A DNA stretch of 64,000 nucleotides from Rhizobium sp. Root1203 (GCF_001424945.1 NZ_LMCW01000001.1:63334-127333), one strand, 5' to 3'; counted from the stretch's first letter, positions 16,963 through 26,259 are shown. The notes: generated by a model not told the origin, from the letters alone. Numbers and translations: made by a program.

Positions 16963-17226
16963 CTACAGCGGGAAGTCTGGAATGACCTCGCGTCGGGTGA
17001 GCTTCAGGGTCCGGTCCGGCTGCAGAACGTAGGTCTCCAGCACCTTGGTTCCGCTCGAATTGTAGAATGAGTTTTTGATGACGCTGCCCGGCGGAGACTT
17101 GGTCAGCTTGGTGCGCGGCTGCCCGCCGTAGGTGATGCTGCCGGGAATGGGGTGGACCTCGGAATCGACAGTCGTGCAGCCCGCAAGAAATACGGCTCCC
17201 AGAACCGCCGATATCAAGGCTTTCAT
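16963..17226 (-). CDS. small outer-membrane-type lipoprotein, unknown function
   Basis: An 87-residue protein with a lipoprotein signal (MKALISAVLGAVFLAGCTT; the lipobox is LAGC, lipidated Cys at residue 17) and a short mature part of about 70 residues rich in beta-type sequence. The residue after Cys is Thr, so outer-membrane sorting is likely. The frame also opens at 17235 (ATG) and 17244 (GTG), but 17226 gives a standard signal peptide. No known domain recognised; single gene. Confidence 0.7.
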   Translation of the reverse strand: MKALISAVLGAVFLAGCTTVDSEVHPIPGSITYGGQPRTKLTKSPPGSVIKNSFYNSSGTKVLETYVLQPDRTLKLTRREVIPDFPL

Positions 17227-17390
17227 CGTGACCATCCAAACCACATCGGTTGTTTATATGGCGCGATGCGAGTCATGGGCCAATAGGGCGCGACTGACCG
17301 AAGAAAAATATCGCAACTATAAAGCAGTCCACTGCAACGAAATCGAAGCCCGAAGCGTTAGGAAGTATAGAAATACGCTCGGAGGCGAAA

Positions 17391-17654
17391 ATGGTGCTGC
17401 GATTCCAGACGTCGGACGATCATGGTGATTGCTGCGGCATCGGTCATAGTCTGGCGTCGACACGGGCTTCGGTGGAAAGCGCGTTGAGCGCGGCGCCGGA
17501 TCTCGATTCCACCGAGATTACCGTCACCATCCTTGGTTCCTATGTCGTGCTGGAAGGCTTCGTCCGCGCCCGGGACGATATAGCGCGCGCCACCGATATC
17601 GCGGAGGACGTGGTGGGAAAGGGCCATGTTCAGGCCAGGATGCTGCGTCGATGA
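17391..17654 (+). CDS. BON-domain protein
   Basis: An 87-residue protein made almost entirely of one BON domain, with the core ITVTILGSYVVLEGFVRAR followed by a helix DDIARATDIAEDVVGKGHV. BON domains are thought to bind phospholipid or surfaces and usually occur in periplasmic or osmotic-stress proteins; this copy lacks a signal peptide, so it is probably cytoplasmic. The start is well supported by CTCGGAGGCG. Function unknown. Confidence 0.72.
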   Translation: MVLRFQTSDDHGDCCGIGHSLASTRASVESALSAAPDLDSTEITVTILGSYVVLEGFVRARDDIARATDIAEDVVGKGHVQARMLRR

Positions 17655-17830
17655 GCCCGTTCGCAGAGGCTGGCCGGGTGCGGACATAAGGTCCCCTACG
17701 TCAGTCCGGTGACGCGCCTACTCCCTACCCAGACCTTGAGCTACCCAAACTATGCGAAAGAGGTAACGGGCAGGCGGAACTAAACTTGGTATATATTAGT
17801 TATCACTTAAAATAAGAACGGGAGAAGGGA

Positions 17831-18091
17831 ATGAACCGCTTTCTTCGAATTGGAATGCCAGCTTTCGCCCTGGCCACTGGAGCGTTTGCCCTGCCTGCTT
17901 CGGCTTCGCTGGAGTTCACCAGCAATTATTCCGCACTCTCGCATGACGATGTCGCGTTGGCGGAATATGCTGGTGCCGTCTCCTGTGTACCGCCGGGTGC
18001 GCACTACGTTCCCTCGTTTATCCGCACACTCGACGGCACAATTATCGGCGTCGGTTACGTGGAAGTGGAAAGTGCGGCATCGGGCTGTTGA
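17831..18091 (+). CDS. small secreted protein, unknown function
   Basis: An 86-residue protein with a clear signal peptide (MNRFLRIGMPAFALATGAFA, cleavage after PASA around residue 25). The mature part is about 60 residues, with two cysteines (VSCVPPG and the C-terminal SGC) that could form a disulfide. ACGGGAGAAGGGA just before the ATG is an excellent ribosome site. No family recognised; single gene. Confidence 0.65.
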   Translation: MNRFLRIGMPAFALATGAFALPASASLEFTSNYSALSHDDVALAEYAGAVSCVPPGAHYVPSFIRTLDGTIIGVGYVEVESAASGC

Positions 18092-18466
18092 GGTCTGTTC
18101 AGATATCGTTCACCATGTGGTCGCTCCGACATGCGCCGGATTTGTCCGCGGCTGGCCGGGGAGGCCAGGGTCCCACAACGCCTTGGCACCGGTAAGTATT
18201 TGGTTCTCTAAGGAATCCGACGAGGCTCGTCTGCTTGTTTCGAAGCAGAGGGTGACGAGCCTCTGACCATCATCATGATGGCTGACGATGTTCTATTGAG
18301 GTGCAGGCTTGCATGACAATGTCTTTTTTCCAGGCCCCACGACAAGCTCCGGCGAGGGTTAAGCAAAAATAAACTATCGCGTTGTTTTGATACAGTTCAG
18401 ACGAAAACGGCGGGTCAGCACAAGCTGCCAACCAGGAAAGCTGCGGGACGGCCGATCCGATTGCGC
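18092..18466. other. intergenic region with a strong two-part hairpin
   Basis: No convincing gene in 375 bases. GAGGCTCGTC (18222-18231) pairs perfectly with GACGAGCCTC (18254-18263), and inside it TGCTT (18232-18236) pairs with AAGCA (18243-18247), giving a stem of 10 plus 5 base pairs with a 6-base internal bulge on one side. A 15-base palindrome CCATCATCATGATGG follows at 18267-18281. It could be a terminator, a small RNA or a processed 3' end; the region after 18350 is AT-rich and promoter-like. Confidence 0.5.
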
Positions 18467-18709
18467 TCAATGGACGCGGAGTTTTGCTTCCTCGGCGGCG
18501 GCCACGAACTCGGCGCGCGCTTCTTCAAGGCTTTTGCGGCCGTCAAGAGCTGCGCGGCAGGTGCTTCTCGCCTTTAGATACTGCAGGCCCCGCACGCTGG
18601 GCCAAAGTTCGGTCAGGCACGTCAGCGCATCGAACGGACCTAGAACCGTGCGAGCCTCGGCGGTTTCAAAGCCCACATGGATCGGATCATTCCATTTTTC
18701 GCTGGCCAT
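18467..18709 (-). CDS. DUF982 family protein
   Basis: An 80-residue cytoplasmic protein of DUF982, a family I know mainly from rhizobia, often in many copies. Landmarks are a start with VGFETAEARTVLGPFDALT, a central ELWPSVRG, and ARSTCRAALDGRKSLEEARA near the end. Function is unknown. GGAGGAGTGCGCCG lies directly before the ATG, a strong ribosome site. Single gene. Confidence 0.8.
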   Translation of the reverse strand: MASEKWNDPIHVGFETAEARTVLGPFDALTCLTELWPSVRGLQYLKARSTCRAALDGRKSLEEARAEFVAAAEEAKLRVH

Positions 18710-18926
18710 CGGCGCACTCCTCCATTGTTTACGCCAAAAACTTGCATAGCGCTCCGATCGCTCCCCCGCGAACAGTGCAAGTGTATTTTAGCTATAATTT
18801 AGAAACCCGCAAACGGGAAAAGCGCCGAGCATCCGAAGGTGGGAGTGGGGGGGAATCGGGCTCCTTGCGCCTGACCCGGCCCCGGATCGCGTCCGGGCCG
18901 GATCAGGTGCGCAAGCGATGGGGTCG

Positions 18927-19202
18927 TCAATCGCATACGCGGGTCGTTTTCGTTACGACGCGGCCGTGACTCTGGTATCTGATGGTCTTGGTGCGGCAAT
19001 CGTACCGCACAGGATGGCGGCGGTCCCAGGCACGCGGATGGGCTCTGTCGGGATAGCCGTAAATCGGGCGGCGGTTATCATGACGATATCTGTCGTAGCC
19101 GGGGTTCCCCACGGTAACGGTGAAGCTTTCGGCAAAGGATGGCATCGCCGTCGCTGTCAGCGATGAAATGGCGACGATGGCGGCGGTAATCAGCTTTCTC
19201 AT
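18927..19202 (-). CDS. small secreted basic protein, unknown function
   Basis: A 91-residue protein with a signal peptide (MRKLITAAIVAISSLTATAM, cleavage after SFA near residue 24). The mature part is Arg/Tyr/Pro rich, with repeated RY/YDR-type short motifs and two cysteines (YDCRTKT and the terminal VCD). Such proteins are common in rhizobia and unassigned. Its stop lies about 160 bases from the start of the adjacent DUF982 gene. Confidence 0.65.
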   Translation of the reverse strand: MRKLITAAIVAISSLTATAMPSFAESFTVTVGNPGYDRYRHDNRRPIYGYPDRAHPRAWDRRHPVRYDCRTKTIRYQSHGRVVTKTTRVCD

Positions 19203-19321
19203 GCAAAGTCTCCGTTCGTTAGCCCCGATACAACGCCCCCGAGAGGCGATTGTTTCAAAGCTACACCGCGCCGAATGAACGGGGCCTGTTGGCGCCGTTC
19301 ATGCCGCAGTCATTTCGAGGG

Positions 19322-19618
19322 CTATGAACGGACGCATTGATATTGAACGTTTTCTGTCTGTTGACCGTTGCGCGGCAGCCCTGAGGCCTGCTGGATGAAT
19401 CTCTCGAAACTGGGCACCCATCCGCGGGTCATGCCGCGGCTCATCGTGCCTTCTGCAAGTGCGAGTTGCTGTCGCAGATACCGGATGTCTTCAAGCAGGG
19501 TGGCAATCGTGGCCCGCGGGTCGTCGTCGTGCCAGGCGAGCGCTGCTTCGATTTGCCGGCTGAGCACGTCGTCCGGTTCGCCCTGCTGCGAGCGCACGGA
19601 ATTTTCCTCTGCAGGCAT
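19322..19618 (-). CDS. hypothetical protein
   Basis: A 98-residue cytoplasmic, acidic protein. The middle is helical (VLSRQIEAALAWHDDDPRAT, DIRYLRQQLALAEGTMSRGM) and resembles a short coiled coil. I do not recognise a family. The ATG at 19618 is preferred, with GGAAGGTGCTGCC just upstream; the frame also opens at a TTG at 19639. It runs leftward from the gene at 19652 with a short gap and may be cotranscribed with it. Confidence 0.55.
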   Translation of the reverse strand: MPAEENSVRSQQGEPDDVLSRQIEAALAWHDDDPRATIATLLEDIRYLRQQLALAEGTMSRGMTRGWVPSFERFIQQASGLPRNGQQTENVQYQCVRS

Positions 19619-19651
19619 GGCAGCACCTTCCGGAAGCAATGGGATCGGATG

Positions 19652-19891
19652 TCAGGCCGGGTTGAGATCGGCGATTTCACCGTGTTGGGCAAGCAGGCGC
19701 GGGGAAGTCATGTCGCCGCTTTCCTCGTCGACCATGACCGCATAGGCAGCAACACCGACGAAGCGAGCCGCCATCGACAGCGCGATCTTCTCCGCACTGA
19801 CCGCATTCGACGCCTGCCGCATCTCGCCGGGAACGATATTCCCGCGGTTCTTCTTGTAGGGCAAGATGATGAACTTTTCAGACATCGACAT
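19652..19891 (-). CDS. hypothetical protein
   Basis: A 79-residue protein starting MSMSEKFIILPYKKNRGNIV, with a central alanine-rich stretch (ALSMAARFVGVAAYAVMVDE). The ATG at 19891 is placed 8 bases after AGGA, a better spacing than the ATG at 19900. I do not recognise a family. It is followed at 34 bases by the next leftward small gene, so the pair may form an operon. Confidence 0.55.
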   Translation of the reverse strand: MSMSEKFIILPYKKNRGNIVPGEMRQASNAVSAEKIALSMAARFVGVAAYAVMVDEESGDMTSPRLLAQHGEIADLNPA

Positions 19892-19980
19892 GGTATTCAT
19901 CCTAATTTGTTCACACTATGTTCCCCTTATCGGACGAAGTCAATGCCCGCGACGGCATCCTTGCTTTCAGCGCGGGCCGC

Positions 19981-20478
19981 TTATGGGATGATTTTTTCCA
20001 TTCGGAAGTTCGTCAACGTCCGGCCGCGTTTTTCCACCGTTTGCCGGACGAGAACAGCGAACCCCCTGCGTTCGAAGAAAGGCCTGGCCGTCAGGCTCGC
20101 TTCGGTAAAGACGCGGCTCAGGCCCCGTGCCGTCGCTGCCGCTTCGACCGTTGCCAGCAGGAGGCTGGCCGCACCGATGCCCTGATAATCCGGATGCACA
20201 AACATCATGTCCAAATGACCGTCGGGCTCCAGGTCGGAAAAACCGACGGCCACCCCATTGCGCTCGGCGATCCAGGTCGGCCTGCTCGATCTGCGCTGTG
20301 CCCATTCCTCCCTGTCGTCCACCTGAGCCCAGGCATCGACCTCGGCCTGACTATAGTCCTTCGAGGCAACCTCGCGGATCGCCCGGAGAAAGATGTCTAT
20401 CGTCGCCTCGCAATCCGCCGGGACGTATGGCCGGACGACAATCGGGCAAATCGAAACGCTGAGGTCACCGCCATTCAT
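19981..20478 (-). CDS. GNAT-family N-acetyltransferase
   Basis: A 165-residue acetyltransferase using acetyl-CoA. The CoA-binding motif is VHPDYQGIGAASLLLATVE, followed by the usual beta strand and helix (RVFTEASLTARPFFERRGF). The start MNGGDLSVSICPIVVRPYVP at 20478 follows GCGAGGAGAA; the frame is open for 225 bases more upstream but without family residues. Substrate unknown (small molecule or protein). Confidence 0.8.
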   Translation of the reverse strand: MNGGDLSVSICPIVVRPYVPADCEATIDIFLRAIREVASKDYSQAEVDAWAQVDDREEWAQRRSSRPTWIAERNGVAVGFSDLEPDGHLDMMFVHPDYQGIGAASLLLATVEAAATARGLSRVFTEASLTARPFFERRGFAVLVRQTVEKRGRTLTNFRMEKIIP

Positions 20479-20585
20479 CGCCTGTTTTCTCCTCGCCGGG
20501 ACGATATGCGGTCGAGAACGACGTGCTTCCGAGGCAATCGGCGAACCCGGCCTGATTGGTATCCTGCCGGGCCCGCAGGCAGTAC

Positions 20586-20963
20586 TTAGATCACTTGCCC
20601 AACATCGATGCGGTTCCCATCCGGGTCTTCGAAGACGAATGCGCGCAGGCCATAGTCCTTGTCCTGAAGGCTCTTGATGATCCGCATCCCGCTTTGTTTG
20701 CAACGCGCATGAAGAGCATCGACGTCGTCCACCAGCAGGTGAGCAACGTTGAAATCTGCCGCCTTGTGATTTTTTTGCAGAGTCAGATGCAATTCGCCGG
20801 CGTCACGCTTCAAGATCATAAAGCCGACGGGGTTCCCGTTTTCGAACGTTTTCTGGAATCCGAGAACGTTCACGTAGAAATCATAGGCCTTGCTCATGTC
20901 CTTGACGGGAAGCATGGCGGCAATTCGTCCGAAACGGACACCGTGATCAGCGATCTCATTCAT
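20586..20963 (-). CDS. VOC (glyoxalase/bleomycin-resistance fold) protein
   Basis: A 125-residue single-unit VOC protein built of two beta-alpha-beta-beta-beta modules. The second module ends FVFEDPDGNRIDVGQVI, the typical VOC closing motif. Metal ligand candidates include H57 region (ELHLTL) and the C-terminal D in RIDV. The reaction is not predictable; family members are glyoxalases, dioxygenases or drug-binding proteins. ATGGAGATTG precedes the start. Confidence 0.78.
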   Translation of the reverse strand: MNEIADHGVRFGRIAAMLPVKDMSKAYDFYVNVLGFQKTFENGNPVGFMILKRDAGELHLTLQKNHKAADFNVAHLLVDDVDALHARCKQSGMRIIKSLQDKDYGLRAFVFEDPDGNRIDVGQVI

Positions 20964-21190
20964 CGCACAATCTCCATCTGAGAAGACGCAGGCGCATCTC
21001 AGACGGTGCTGTCGATGCGAAGCGCTTCAGTGTTCAACAAGAAGGACGGTGCCAACGACGATTGCTCTATCCGGAAATCGGGGACACCGCAATTGCCTGC
21101 GGCGTAGAGCTGACGGTCATGCGGCGGTTCAAAATACCGCCAGCACCACGGGGTGCTCTTACGTTCGGCTGTCGTGACGTTGAGGAAAAC

Positions 21191-21265
21191 TGGTGCTGCC
21201 GAGTGGGATTGAACCACCGACCTCACCCTTACCAAGGGTGTGCTCTACCACTGAGCTACGGCAGC
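21191..21265 (-). tRNA. tRNA-Thr (anticodon GGT)
   Basis: The full cloverleaf folds on the minus strand: acceptor GCTGCCG/CGGCAGC, D arm GCTC/GAGC, anticodon stem CACCC/GGGTG with loop TTGGTAA, T arm GGTGG/CCACT, discriminator A and an encoded CCA (21191-21193). The anticodon GGT reads ACC and ACU. Confidence 0.95.
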
Positions 21266-21417
21266 GAGGACCAGACGCGCAACCGAACCGGCTGCATTGC
21301 GTGAACGGGGGGGCTATTGCCACAGCTTCATGGCAAGCGCAAGCCGCAATTTCCATCTTCGCATAGAATAAGACGATGGCGCTTTTGAATCCACGCAAAT
21401 TCGGGTAAGCCTGCGGC

Positions 21418-21612
21418 ATGAACGAAGACACTGAAAAAGCGCAGACAACGCGCAAAGCCGAGATCGAGCGCCAGGCGAAACTGCGCCGCGACCGGGCTGC
21501 CGAAAAACTTCGGGAAAATCTCTCGCGCCGCAAACAACAGACGCGTGCACGCCGATCCGGCCAGGCGGACGAGACAAATGGGCTGCCTGCCGCAAAAATG
21601 GACGAATCGTAA
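21418..21612 (+). CDS. small charged protein upstream of murA
   Basis: A 64-residue, very hydrophilic and basic protein (many Lys, Arg, Glu; AEIERQAKLRRDRAAEKLRE) predicted to be one long helix. I recognise no domain, but a short ORF of this kind is common before murA in rhizobia. The ATG at 21418 has a weak ribosome site (GGGTAAGCCTGCGGC). It ends 104 bases before murA. Confidence 0.55.
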   Translation: MNEDTEKAQTTRKAEIERQAKLRRDRAAEKLRENLSRRKQQTRARRSGQADETNGLPAAKMDES

Positions 21613-21716
21613 TGTTCGGTCCCCGACGAATTGAAGCATTCTCTAAATTCGTCTAAACACCCGCATCCTTTTAAAAGACAGCCTTTCAGAAAGGCGGGCC
21701 TCGCCCGTAAGAGCAC

Positions 21717-23009
21717 ATGGATCGTATTAGAATTGTCGGCGGTAATGAGCTGAATGGCATCATTCCGATTTCCGGTGCCAAGAATGCCGCCCTGCCGCTG
21801 ATGATCGCCTCGCTGCTCACCAGCGATACGCTGACGCTCGAGAACGTGCCGCACCTGGCCGACGTCGAGCTGTTGATGCGCATTCTCGGCAATCATGGCG
21901 TCGACGTGGCGGTCAACGGCCGCCGCGAACGCCAGGACGATGCGTACTCGCGCACCATCCACTTCACCTGCCGCACCATCGTCGATACCACCGCTCCCTA
22001 CGAGCTGGTGTCGAAGATGCGCGCCTCCTTCTGGGTCATCGGCCCGCTGCTCGCGCGGGAAGGCCAGTGCCGGGTCTCGCTGCCGGGCGGCTGCGCCATC
22101 GGAACGCGCCCCGTCGATCTGTTCCTCGACGGCCTTGCGGCACTCGGCGCCACCCTCGAAATCGACAGCGGTTATATCAACGCCACCGCGCCGAAGGGCG
22201 GTCTGATCGGCGCGCGCTATACCTTCCCGAAGATTTCCGTTGGCGCCACGCACGTCATGTTGATGGCGGCAACGCTTGCCCGCGGCACCACGGTGATCGG
22301 CAATGCCGCCCGCGAGCCTGAGGTCGTCGATCTCGCCAACTGCCTGATCGCCATGGGCGCCAAGATTTCTGGTGCCGGCACGAGCACGATCACCATCGAA
22401 GGCGTCACGTCGCTGTCCGGCGCCCGCCACCGCGTTCTGCCGGACCGCATCGAGACCGGCACCTACGCCATGGCCGTCGCCATGGCCGGCGGCGACGTCA
22501 CGCTGGAGAACACCGATGTGGCGCTGCTCGACACGGCGCTGGAGACGCTTCGCCGCGCCGGTGCCGAGATTTCGCCGACCAACAACGGCATGCGCGTTCG
22601 CCGCAACGGCGCCGGCATCCGCCCGGTCGATATCGTCACCGACCCCTTCCCGGGTTTTCCGACCGATCTGCAGGCGCAGTTCATGGCACTGATGACACGG
22701 TCGTCAGGCATTTCGCACGTCACCGAAACGATCTTTGAAAACCGTTTCATGCACGTGCAGGAACTCGCCCGGCTGGGCGCGAAGATCTCGCTCTCCGGTC
22801 AGACGGCCAAGATCGAAGGCGTATCGCGCCTGAAAGGCGCGCCTGTGATGGCGACGGATTTGCGTGCTTCGGTATCGCTCGTCATTGCCGGCCTTGCGGC
22901 CGAGGGCGAGACGATGGTGTCTCGCGTCTACCACCTCGATCGTGGATTCGAACGCCTGGAAGAGAAGCTTACCCGTTGCGGCGCGATCGTCGAACGCGTC
23001 AGCGAATAA
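21717..23009 (+). CDS. murA: UDP-N-acetylglucosamine 1-carboxyvinyltransferase
   Basis: A 430-residue MurA, transferring enolpyruvate from PEP to UDP-GlcNAc in the first committed step of peptidoglycan synthesis; cytoplasmic. The PEP-binding lysine is in GAKNAALP (K22), and the catalytic cysteine is C126 in [14 protein letters not shown], the residue targeted by fosfomycin. Full length with the inside-out alpha/beta-barrel repeats (e.g. [20 protein letters not shown]). It heads the block continuing with DUF2948 and hisD. Confidence 0.96.
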   Translation: MDRIRIVGGNELNGIIPISGAKNAALPLMIASLLTSDTLTLENVPHLADVELLMRILGNHGVDVAVNGRRERQDDAYSRTIHFTCRTIVDTTAPYELVSKMRASFWVIGPLLAREGQCRVSLPGGCAIGTRPVDLFLDGLAALGATLEIDSGYINATAPKGGLIGARYTFPKISVGATHVMLMAATLARGTTVIGNAAREPEVVDLANCLIAMGAKISGAGTSTITIEGVTSLSGARHRVLPDRIETGTYAMAVAMAGGDVTLENTDVALLDTALETLRRAGAEISPTNNGMRVRRNGAGIRPVDIVTDPFPGFPTDLQAQFMALMTRSSGISHVTETIFENRFMHVQELARLGAKISLSGQTAKIEGVSRLKGAPVMATDLRASVSLVIAGLAAEGETMVSRVYHLDRGFERLEEKLTRCGAIVERVSE

Positions 23010-23136
23010 GCAAAGGCCGCGCATCCCCGGGTATGCACGGCATATCCCGGTTGCGCATTGCGCCGGCGCGCCTTATGTCCGTTGTCTGACGGCATCGCCA
23101 CCCCGGCGATGCCTTGGCAAATGGGGTGCTGCCTGT

Positions 23137-23574
23137 ATGACCGACCTGAAGCTTGTTGCGCTTGATAGCGAAGATCTTGCCGTCGTTTCAGCACACATGC
23201 AGGATAGTGTCTTCAAGGTCGCGGATATCGCGTGGTCGCCGCGCGATGCGCAGTTTTCCATCGCGGCCAATCGTTTCGTTTGGGAAGAGGCCGGCAAGAA
23301 GCGCAAGGGCTTCGAGCGCCGCCGGACCGCGCTCGCCTTCAAGCGCGTGCTGGCCGTGCGTTCCTCCGGCATCGACCGCAAGAACCGCGACGACGTCCTG
23401 TCCCTGCTCGCCGTCAGCTTCGAGCCGAAGGGCGAGGGACCGGAAGGCACCGTCGAACTCGCGCTTGCGGGCGCTGCGACCATCGTGCTGGATGTCGAGT
23501 GCATCGAAGTTCAGCTTGCGGATATCGGTGGCGCGTGGGAAACCGCCTCCAAGCCGCGCCATCCCGGCGCCTAG
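23137..23574 (+). CDS. DUF2948 family protein
   Basis: A 145-residue cytoplasmic protein of DUF2948, always of this size, known in alphaproteobacteria next to murA and hisD. Landmarks are MTDLKLVALDSEDLAVVSAH, VADIAWSPRDAQFSIAANRF and ELALAGAATIVLDVECIEV. Function unknown; gene position suggests a link to cell-envelope or histidine metabolism, but this is only context. It begins 127 bases after murA and ends 36 bases before hisD. Confidence 0.85.
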   Translation: MTDLKLVALDSEDLAVVSAHMQDSVFKVADIAWSPRDAQFSIAANRFVWEEAGKKRKGFERRRTALAFKRVLAVRSSGIDRKNRDDVLSLLAVSFEPKGEGPEGTVELALAGAATIVLDVECIEVQLADIGGAWETASKPRHPGA

Positions 23575-23610
23575 TCCCGGTTAATCGAGTACGCAAGAGG
23601 AGTATCGGCG

Positions 23611-24909
23611 TTGGCAATCTGGCTGGATCAGGCATCGGAAGGTTTCGAACAGCGTTTCGCGGCTTTCCTGACCACCAAGCGCGAAGTGTCCGAAGACGTG
23701 AACGCCGTCGTTCGCACCATCATCGATGACGTGCGCGCCCGCGGCGATGTAGCCCTGGCCGAGTATTCGAAGAAGTTCGAGGGGATCGATTTCGCCGTGA
23801 CGCCGATGCGCGTTACCGAGGCCGAGATCGACGCGGCCGTCGAAGCCGTCCCAGCCGAAGTCCTCGGCGCGCTCAAGGTGGCCGCCGTCCGCATTGAATC
23901 GCATCACCGCCGCCAGCTGCCGAAGGACGATATCTACGAAGACGACCTGGGTGTCGGCCTCGGCTCGCGCTGGACCGCGATCGAGGCGGTCGGCCTCTAC
24001 GTGCCGGGCGGCACCGCGAGCTATCCAAGCTCGGTGCTGATGAATGCCGTTCCGGCCAAGGTCGCAGGCGTCGATCGCATCGTCATCGTGGTTCCGGCGG
24101 CAGGCGGCCAGGTCAACCCTGCGGTGCTTGCTGCTGCAAAGCTTGCCGGCGTGACGGAAATCTATCGCGTCGGCGGTGCCCAGGCCGTGGCGGCACTTGC
24201 TTATGGCACGGAGACGATCGCGCCGGTCGCCAAGATCACCGGCCCCGGAAATGCCTACGTGGCCGCCGCCAAGCGCCACGTCTTCGGAACTGTCGGCATC
24301 GACATGATCGCAGGCCCCTCGGAGGTGCTTGTGATCGCCGACAAGGACAACAATCCGGACTGGATCGCGGCCGATCTCCTGGCCCAGGCTGAACATGACG
24401 CAAGCGCGCAGGCGATCCTCGCCACCGACGATGCGGAGTTCGCCAAGTCGGTAGAAGCGGCGGTCGAACGCCAGATGAAGACGCTGAACCGCGCCGAGAC
24501 GGCAGCGGCGAGCTGGCGCGATTTCGGCGCGATCATCCTCGTGAAAAACCTGAAGGACGCTATTCCGCTCGCCAACCGCATTGCGCCCGAGCATCTGGAA
24601 CTTGCCGTCGCCGATCCGGATGCGCTGCTTGACGGCATCCGCAACGCCGGTGCGATCTTCATCGGCGCACATACGCCCGAGGTCATCGGGGACTATGTCG
24701 GCGGGTCGAACCACATATTGCCGACGGCGCGTTCGGCGCGGTTCTCGTCGGGCCTCTCGGTGCTCGACTTCGTCAAGCGCACGTCGATCCTGCGCCTTGG
24801 ACCGGAGCAGCTTCGCACGCTGGGTCCGGCGGCTATTGCGCTTGCCGTTTCCGAAGGTCTCGACGCACATGCGCGATCGGTTGCGATCCGCCTCAATCTG
24901 GAGAGGTAA
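23611..24909 (+). CDS. hisD: histidinol dehydrogenase
   Basis: A 432-residue zinc enzyme that oxidises histidinol to histidine in two NAD-dependent steps, the end of the histidine pathway. Zinc ligands Q259 and H262 (AQAEHDASAQ) fall on exactly the Salmonella positions. The catalytic region GPEQLRTLG and the C-terminal SVAIRLNLER are typical. The start codon is TTG at 23611, with GAGGAG eight to ten bases before it; no ATG is in reach. The next gene (UPF0262) starts three bases after the stop. Confidence 0.95.
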   Translation: MAIWLDQASEGFEQRFAAFLTTKREVSEDVNAVVRTIIDDVRARGDVALAEYSKKFEGIDFAVTPMRVTEAEIDAAVEAVPAEVLGALKVAAVRIESHHRRQLPKDDIYEDDLGVGLGSRWTAIEAVGLYVPGGTASYPSSVLMNAVPAKVAGVDRIVIVVPAAGGQVNPAVLAAAKLAGVTEIYRVGGAQAVAALAYGTETIAPVAKITGPGNAYVAAAKRHVFGTVGIDMIAGPSEVLVIADKDNNPDWIAADLLAQAEHDASAQAILATDDAEFAKSVEAAVERQMKTLNRAETAAASWRDFGAIILVKNLKDAIPLANRIAPEHLELAVADPDALLDGIRNAGAIFIGAHTPEVIGDYVGGSNHILPTARSARFSSGLSVLDFVKRTSILRLGPEQLRTLGPAAIALAVSEGLDAHARSVAIRLNLER

Positions 24910-24912
24910 GGC

Positions 24913-25386
24913 ATGGCGACGGGCGACTTCCGGCTTTGCGACGTCGTCCTGGACGACACCATCGGCCGATCGACGCCCGATGTCGAGCATGAGCGCGCCG
25001 TCGCCATCTTCGATCTCGTCGAGGAAAACAGTTTCACGCCGATCGGCCACGCCGGCGGCCCCTACCGGCTGAACATTTCGCTGGTCGACGCCAAGCTGGT
25101 CTTTTCCATCGCGACGGAGGTCGGCGATGCCGTTGCCACGCACATTCTGTCGCTGACCCCATTCCGACGCATCGTGAAGGATTACTTCATGATCTGCGAA
25201 AGCTACTACGAGGCGATCCGGTCAGCTTCGCCGAGCCGCATCGAGGCGATCGACATGGGCCGGCGCGGTATTCACAACGAGGGTTCGCAGACACTGAAGG
25301 ATCGCCTGAACGGCAAGATCGATGTCGATTTCGATACCGCCCGCAGGCTCTTCACGCTGGTCTGCGTGCTCTACTGGCGTGGATGA
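24913..25386 (+). CDS. UPF0262 family protein
   Basis: A 157-residue protein of UPF0262, an alphaproteobacterial family of unknown function. Landmarks are [20 protein letters not shown], a central [16 protein letters not shown], and the end [19 protein letters not shown]. It starts 3 bases after hisD and overlaps the next gene by 4 bases, so the three are translated from one mRNA. Confidence 0.88.
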   Translation: MATGDFRLCDVVLDDTIGRSTPDVEHERAVAIFDLVEENSFTPIGHAGGPYRLNISLVDAKLVFSIATEVGDAVATHILSLTPFRRIVKDYFMICESYYEAIRSASPSRIEAIDMGRRGIHNEGSQTLKDRLNGKIDVDFDTARRLFTLVCVLYWRG

Positions 25387-25868
25387 GAACGATGGAAGAC
25401 GCGGGAAGCAAAAGCGGGGAGGCAAGGCCGGGCGCTATCCTCTTCATGTGCGGCATGAATGCCATTCGCTCCCCGATGGCCGAGGCGATTGCCCGTAGCC
25501 TTTTGCCCGGGAATACCTATATACGTTCGGCAGGCGTCCGCGCCGGCGAGCGGGATCCGTTTGTCGATGTGGTGCTGGAGGAAATAGGTCTTTCGCTGGG
25601 GCGCCATCATCCGCACACGCTGGAAGAGCTAGAAGACGACTATTTCGATCTCATCATCACCCTGTCTCCGCAGGCCCACCACGCCGCACTCGAACTCACA
25701 CGCTCGAGCGCCGTTGAAGTGGTCTACTGGCCGACCATGGATCCGACGGTCGCGCAAGGCACGCGGGATCAGATTCTGCACAGCTATCGCGAGGTTCGAA
25801 ACTCTCTCAGCGATCACATAGAGAGCCGGCTCCTCAAGAGAAACGGTATCGCCGCACAATCGGCGTGA
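25383..25868 (+). CDS. low-molecular-weight protein tyrosine phosphatase-like protein
   Basis: A 161-residue protein with the LMW-PTP loop CGMNAIRS (C23, R29; CX5R), the nucleophile and the phosphate-binding arginine. In related ArsC proteins the same loop reduces arsenate. The later [10 protein letters not shown] carries a possible general acid Asp (D near residue 122). It has no extra redox cysteines of classic arsenate reductases, so phosphatase is more likely. ATG overlaps the UPF0262 stop by 4 bases. Confidence 0.8.
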   Translation: MRTMEDAGSKSGEARPGAILFMCGMNAIRSPMAEAIARSLLPGNTYIRSAGVRAGERDPFVDVVLEEIGLSLGRHHPHTLEELEDDYFDLIITLSPQAHHAALELTRSSAVEVVYWPTMDPTVAQGTRDQILHSYREVRNSLSDHIESRLLKRNGIAAQSA

Positions 25869-25986
25869 AACAAATAACGGAAACGCGATCAATGAGGTTC
25901 ACAAACCTCCCCTGATTGTGTAGTTTCCGCGCAAATTTTGAGGCGGCCGCTGCCGTCATCTCAACCGACAGGAAGAAAACCCTTAT

Positions 25987-26205
25987 ATGCCTAAAGAAGA
26001 AGTCCTAGAATTTCCGGGTATCGTCACCGAACTTCTGCCGAATGCGACGTTTCGCGTAAAGCTCGAAAACGAACACGAGATCATCGCCCACACTGCCGGT
26101 CGCATGCGCAAGAACCGCATCCGCGTTCTGGCGGGCGACAAGGTCCTCGTGGAAATGACGCCTTACGACCTGACGAAGGGCCGCATCACCTATCGTTTCA
26201 AGTAG
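25987..26205 (+). CDS. infA: translation initiation factor IF-1
   Basis: A 72-residue OB-fold protein (IF-1) that binds the 30S A site during initiation. The sequence [40 protein letters not shown] and the end GRITYRFK are full-length and typical of alphaproteobacteria. The gap upstream (25869-25986) has a small 6-bp hairpin at 25895-25910 and probably its own promoter. Confidence 0.96.
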   Translation: MPKEEVLEFPGIVTELLPNATFRVKLENEHEIIAHTAGRMRKNRIRVLAGDKVLVEMTPYDLTKGRITYRFK

Positions 26206-26259
26206 GCTTGGCCCGAAGGCCCGCAAGGCTTTCGCTCCGTCTGCCCCGGCCGAGGTTCC

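Noticed and set aside
25383..25868. Arsenate reductase (arsC)
   Set aside because: Only the CX5R loop is shared; no ars genes nearby and the extra redox cysteines are absent.
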